Positions 5,908 to 8,512 of a stretch of DNA of 8,512 bases are shown here, one piece after another (positions within the stretch are counted from its first letter, which is position 1; every line of letters starts with the position of its first letter). A program made the translations under genes and the position numbers. Source of the stretch: Aliicoccus persicus_A (lineage in GTDB: Bacteria; Bacillota; Bacilli; Staphylococcales; Salinicoccaceae); contig DYYI01000106.1 in assembly GCA_020741755.1 (NCBI GenBank), positions 1-8,512 of the forward strand, read 5' to 3'. The notes beneath the pieces were generated by a model. That model ran no database searches. It saw only the letters and a list, made by a program, of their open reading frames with translations, and was not told the origin of the DNA.

Positions 5908-7464
5908 CTAGTTATTATAATGTGCGTCGATGATTAATCCTTGGTCACCATCATGTAATTCGTATGTGACGCTCTCAAATCCTTCTTCACGATATGGACT
6001 CGATGGATTATAGAAAAATCTTTCTATTACAACACGGATATCATGTCCATCATTCGTATGCTCAATCTCTACGATTCTCCAATGTGGTACGTAATAATCA
6101 TCGTACTCTCCACCGGCTTTGTTGTTTTCCAACAACTGATAAAGTGAGTTATCTACATACATCATATTCAACACTTCTTCATTTTCACCAGCGTAGTAAT
6201 CACGCTGTGCCTTGAAATATCGCGTAAAGAAGTCATCGATTCGAATGTACTGATCAAATGGCAATAGGTGTCTGTCGTAATAGGTAATATTATATTCACC
6301 ATTACCAATTGATTGTAATTCATAAATAATCGTTTCATTCTCTCGTAAATCTTGTGCTGGATTGTCAATCAGACGGTCGATGACGACTTTAATATCGTAT
6401 CCTTCATTGTGATAATCGAGTTTCCCAATCTTCCAGTCCATGACCTGGTAGTCATCAAAGTAACCCGATTGACGGTTGCTCACAAGCAAGTTATACAGGT
6501 CATTCCCTTGTTCAGGGAAATTAAGTACATCTTCACTTTCTCCAGCATAGTACGCACGCTGTGCTTCAAAATACGACTCGAAGTAGTTGTTTAACAACTG
6601 CAATTCATTTTGGTTATAATCTAAAATTTCATACGATTCGAGTTGTAATTCGCCTTGCAATCCACTCATTGTATACGTCACGACTTCTGTTCCTGCATGT
6701 CGTCGAGTAGATGACGGGTTAATGAAGTCTCTTTCCATCAAGATGACTGCACGATCGTCACTTTCATACTGCACATCGATAAAACGCCAGTCTGTAATTT
6801 CATAGCCATAGTAACCACCAGATTGACCGTTACTGTTAACAAGGTTGTACAGATCTGAACCTTCTACAATTTGGTTTAATACTTCGTTACTGCCACCTGC
6901 ATAATATTCTTTTTGATTCGCATAATACAGGTCGAAGAAGTCACTGATATCCGAAATCGTCGTATCATCGTTTGACATAATGAAGTAACGTGCAATCTTC
7001 CATTCGCCATTGCCTTGTAAGTGCAGATCATAGTTGACGCGTTCGAACGTATTCGTCGGTCCTGGATAGTTTGGTGTCGTCACTTCACGTTCGATCACGA
7101 CATTCACATCCATACCGTTATTTAAATAATTCTCTTCAACAATTTCCCAACTTAGTATTTCATAGCCTTCGAAATAGCCAGATGATCTGTTATCAACGAT
7201 GAGCTGATATAGCGCACTGTCTTCGTAAGGATACTCGAGTACTGCGTCACTACCACCAGCATAAAAGTCTTCTAAACCTTGGAAGTAGTTTGTAAAATGT
7301 GTTTCTAAATCTTGTGGTAGCACAGTCGCAAAGTTTGTTGTTTGATATTCATCATCGTACTCGATATCTTCTTCTGTATCCTGTGCACTCACTGTGTTCA
7401 CAACCAGGTTAAACGTCAGCATTAAAGCACCAAGAAAGAAAATCTTTGACAATAAGTTTTTCAT
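5908..7464 (-). CDS. Secreted protein of four tandem NTF2-like (TcaA-type) repeats
   Basis: This 518-residue protein has a clear signal peptide (1-27, KIFFLGALMLTFNLVV core, cleavage after VSA) with no lipobox cysteine, no LPxTG motif and no other membrane segment, so it should be released or held non-covalently at the wall. After an acidic linker (28-45) come four repeats of about 112 residues at 52-163, 169-281, 287-398 and 406-518. Each has a Y/F-YAG-G/E anchor (67, 187, 305, 423), then VL, LYxL, a glycine/tyrosine turn such as SGYF, a tryptophan strand (106, 226, 344, 462), V-x-x-E/D-R, N-P or similar, and a final tyrosine-rich strand. The pattern resembles the NTF2-like domain in TcaA and YvbJ, envelope proteins of staphylococci and bacilli; TcaA affects glycopeptide susceptibility. 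A similar role here is inference. ATG 7464 follows GGAGG by 10 nt. The leader contains two hairpins. An ABC permease gene lies upstream on the same strand. Confidence 0.75.
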   Translation of the reverse strand: MKNLLSKIFFLGALMLTFNLVVNTVSAQDTEEDIEYDDEYQTTNFATVLPQDLETHFTNYFQGLEDFYAGGSDAVLEYPYEDSALYQLIVDNRSSGYFEGYEILSWEIVEENYLNNGMDVNVVIEREVTTPNYPGPTNTFERVNYDLHLQGNGEWKIARYFIMSNDDTTISDISDFFDLYYANQKEYYAGGSNEVLNQIVEGSDLYNLVNSNGQSGGYYGYEITDWRFIDVQYESDDRAVILMERDFINPSSTRRHAGTEVVTYTMSGLQGELQLESYEILDYNQNELQLLNNYFESYFEAQRAYYAGESEDVLNFPEQGNDLYNLLVSNRQSGYFDDYQVMDWKIGKLDYHNEGYDIKVVIDRLIDNPAQDLRENETIIYELQSIGNGEYNITYYDRHLLPFDQYIRIDDFFTRYFKAQRDYYAGENEEVLNMMYVDNSLYQLLENNKAGGEYDDYYVPHWRIVEIEHTNDGHDIRVVIERFFYNPSSPYREEGFESVTYELHDGDQGLIIDAHYNN

Positions 7465-7480
7465 GTTTTTTTATCCTCCG

Positions 7481-7510
7481 ACACATCCACTAACGTGGAT
7501 TTTTTTGTGT
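7481..7510. other. Hairpin in the 5' leader of the NTF2-repeat gene
   Basis: ATCCAC (7485-7490) and GTGGAT (7495-7500) form a 6-bp stem with loop TAAC; outer ACAC and GTGT can pair across a six-T bulge. In the - strand mRNA it ends just before the GGAGG ribosome binding site, so it may stabilise the leader or affect translation. Read on the + strand it has terminator form (stem then TTTTTT) and could stop antisense transcription. Confidence 0.5.
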
Positions 7511-7517
7511 TTGGGTC

Positions 7518-7532
7518 AGTAACTGAGTTACT
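7518..7532. promoter_or_regulatory. Perfect 6-bp inverted repeat downstream of the NTF2-gene promoter
   Basis: AGTAAC, a 3-nt centre and GTTACT form a perfect dyad roughly 12-26 nt downstream of the predicted transcription start. It could be a protein-binding operator or a small leader hairpin. I cannot assign a regulator. Confidence 0.35.
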
Positions 7533-7550
7533 TTCTCTTGTGTGTCATAG

Positions 7551-7556
7551 ATTATA
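7551..7556 (-). promoter_or_regulatory. Candidate -10 box of the NTF2-repeat gene
   Basis: A perfect TATAAT on the - strand predicts a start near 7544 and an 80-nt leader. No good -35 box is visible (best is ATGAAT, 3/6, at 17 nt spacing), so an activator may be needed, or read-through from the upstream permease gene may contribute because no terminator separates them. Confidence 0.45.
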
Positions 7557-7582
7557 CAATGTTTAGATAAAAAATTCATTTC

Positions 7583-8512
7583 CTAACCATTTTGAAGATC
7601 TCTGCGTCTATAGAACATGACCCCGATTATCATTAATATTAATGCAACAGCATACAATATGATAATCACGTTCCACACCGGTCCATCGACGAAAATGTGT
7701 CCGAGATGATGGAATGGCGATATATTTAACAACCAATCAGGGAACTGCAAAATCGTTCCGACATAACTGATGATGAACAAGAATGCAATGATCGGCCAAA
7801 TCAGTTTAAACATTTTGTATGAAATACCATAGAATAATGTCGCTAACCCGATCATTAACACGATGACACTACCCTCACTGATCAACGCATAGACATAATC
7901 TATAGGTTCTGTTGGGAAATCTTCAACCAACAATGTCATGCTGTACAATGAAATCGCATAGAGCGCATGCGCAGCAATACTTGCGACAATTGCAAATATA
8001 ATATGTGTAATGATGATGCGCGTGCGATTGATACGTTTAATATCAACACCTGCACTCATCCACTCCAATCTGAATCGTTCTTCTTTTAATAATTTACCCA
8101 TAATCATTAAGCCCGGAAACATCGAGATGATTGCCGTAATAATGCTAATCATACTGATAAAGAACAGCACGGGATTATCGATTTGACCCGCTTGAACTGC
8201 AGCATTCATGATGAAGTTATTCGCCATAATATCTTCGATATCCTCGAGTACGGAACCGTAAGAAAGTCCCGTCACAATCAGTGCAACAAACCATGCAATA
8301 ATCAGCATGCGTGACTGGGTGAATAATAGTTTTGGATATGAAGAAATATTTCTCGACTTATGTGTGACTTTTGGGTGAATGATGCCATCACCGACGTCAC
8401 GCTTTAACGTCACGAAGTATGCTATAGCAAAGAATATAATGAGAATAGAAAACGGAATGAGCCATTCTATATTATTTCCGCCGTATGCATCGAGACGAGA
8501 TAACCAGTGATA
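7583..8512 (-). CDS. ABC exporter permease, tetronasin/TnrB type (COG3559), C-terminal part
   Basis: The frame is open to the window edge and gives the last 309 residues of a multi-pass membrane permease; the family is about 530 residues, so roughly the N-terminal 220 are missing. A GTG at 8413 is internal and not the start, because the frame continues upstream through RLDAYGGNNIEW and a hydrophobic helix into the family motif KRDVGDGI. Further features are about seven hydrophobic segments, the soluble loop KEERFRLEWMSAG, LLNISPFHHLGH between late helices, and the closing RRRDL. These match the repeated half-transporter layout of proteins annotated as exporters of polyketide antibiotics. Such permeases pair with a separate ATPase, expected upstream (beyond 8512). 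The substrate is unknown. The stop TAG 7583-7585 is 118 nt before the next start on the same strand, with no terminator seen between. Partial but apparently intact. Confidence 0.82.
   Translation of the reverse strand, partial: YHWLSRLDAYGGNNIEWLIPFSILIIFFAIAYFVTLKRDVGDGIIHPKVTHKSRNISSYPKLLFTQSRMLIIAWFVALIVTGLSYGSVLEDIEDIMANNFIMNAAVQAGQIDNPVLFFISMISIITAIISMFPGLMIMGKLLKEERFRLEWMSAGVDIKRINRTRIIITHIIFAIVASIAAHALYAISLYSMTLLVEDFPTEPIDYVYALISEGSVIVLMIGLATLFYGISYKMFKLIWPIIAFLFIISYVGTILQFPDWLLNISPFHHLGHIFVDGPVWNVIIILYAVALILMIIGVMFYRRRDLQNG

Noticed and set aside
7485..7506. + strand terminator implying a hidden + strand gene
   Set aside because: No + strand coding frame of any quality lies to its left over 5908-7464; leader hairpin or antisense stop is more likely.
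1..8512. A multi-gene defence, toxin-antitoxin or mobile system
   Set aside because: No nuclease, helicase, integrase, transposase or paired small toxin/antitoxin genes are present; gene orientation changes repeatedly and terminators separate most units.

Overview
The window looks like chromosomal DNA from a low-GC Gram-positive bacterium, most likely a member of the Staphylococcaceae (Macrococcus, Jeotgalicoccus, Salinicoccus or a relative). The reasons are the AT-rich intergenic DNA, strong GAGGTG-type ribosome binding sites, Gram-positive gene families (BltD-like acetyltransferase, YhfF-like ASCH protein, TcaA/YvbJ-like NTF2 domains, tetronasin-type ABC permease) and many acidic proteins. 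The genus is inference. I see no phage, plasmid, transposase, CRISPR, tRNA or rRNA sequence.

Layout. Positions 1-1121 (+) hold the 3' end of a RimJ/RimL-type N-acetyltransferase and a TTG-started DUF5694 (TraB/EreA-like) gene, closed by a terminator. A divergent pair follows: a YhfF-like ASCH protein (-, 1159-1599) and a BltD-like spermine/spermidine acetyltransferase (+, 1696-2154), with two outward-facing TATAAT boxes 17 nt apart between them. A bidirectional terminator separates the acetyltransferase from a secreted/membrane DUF2207 protein with a poly-glycine tail (-, 2208-3983). Upstream of that is a stand-alone purC-type gene (-, 4039-4728). The purC/PHP intergenic region carries two inverted PurBox-like sequences, so PurR control of this isolated purC is likely.

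On the + strand, 4878-5678 is a HisK-type PHP phosphoesterase gene interrupted by one in-frame TAG that removes the last metal-ligand motif. Next come three tandem 40-nt palindromes with a 51-nt period (5700-5841) and a strong bidirectional terminator. The right part is on the - strand: a secreted 518-aa protein built of four tandem NTF2-like (TcaA-type) repeats (5908-7464), with a structured 5' leader, and the C-terminal half of a TnrB-type ABC exporter permease that runs off the window (7583-8512).

Most genes look like single-gene or two-gene transcription units of housekeeping or accessory metabolism and the cell envelope, not one integrated system. The most interesting items are the inferred PurR operator at a stand-alone purC, the four-repeat secreted NTF2 protein, the freshly broken PHP gene, the palindrome array, and two compact promoter arrangements (a symmetric divergent promoter and a promoter nested in a terminator).
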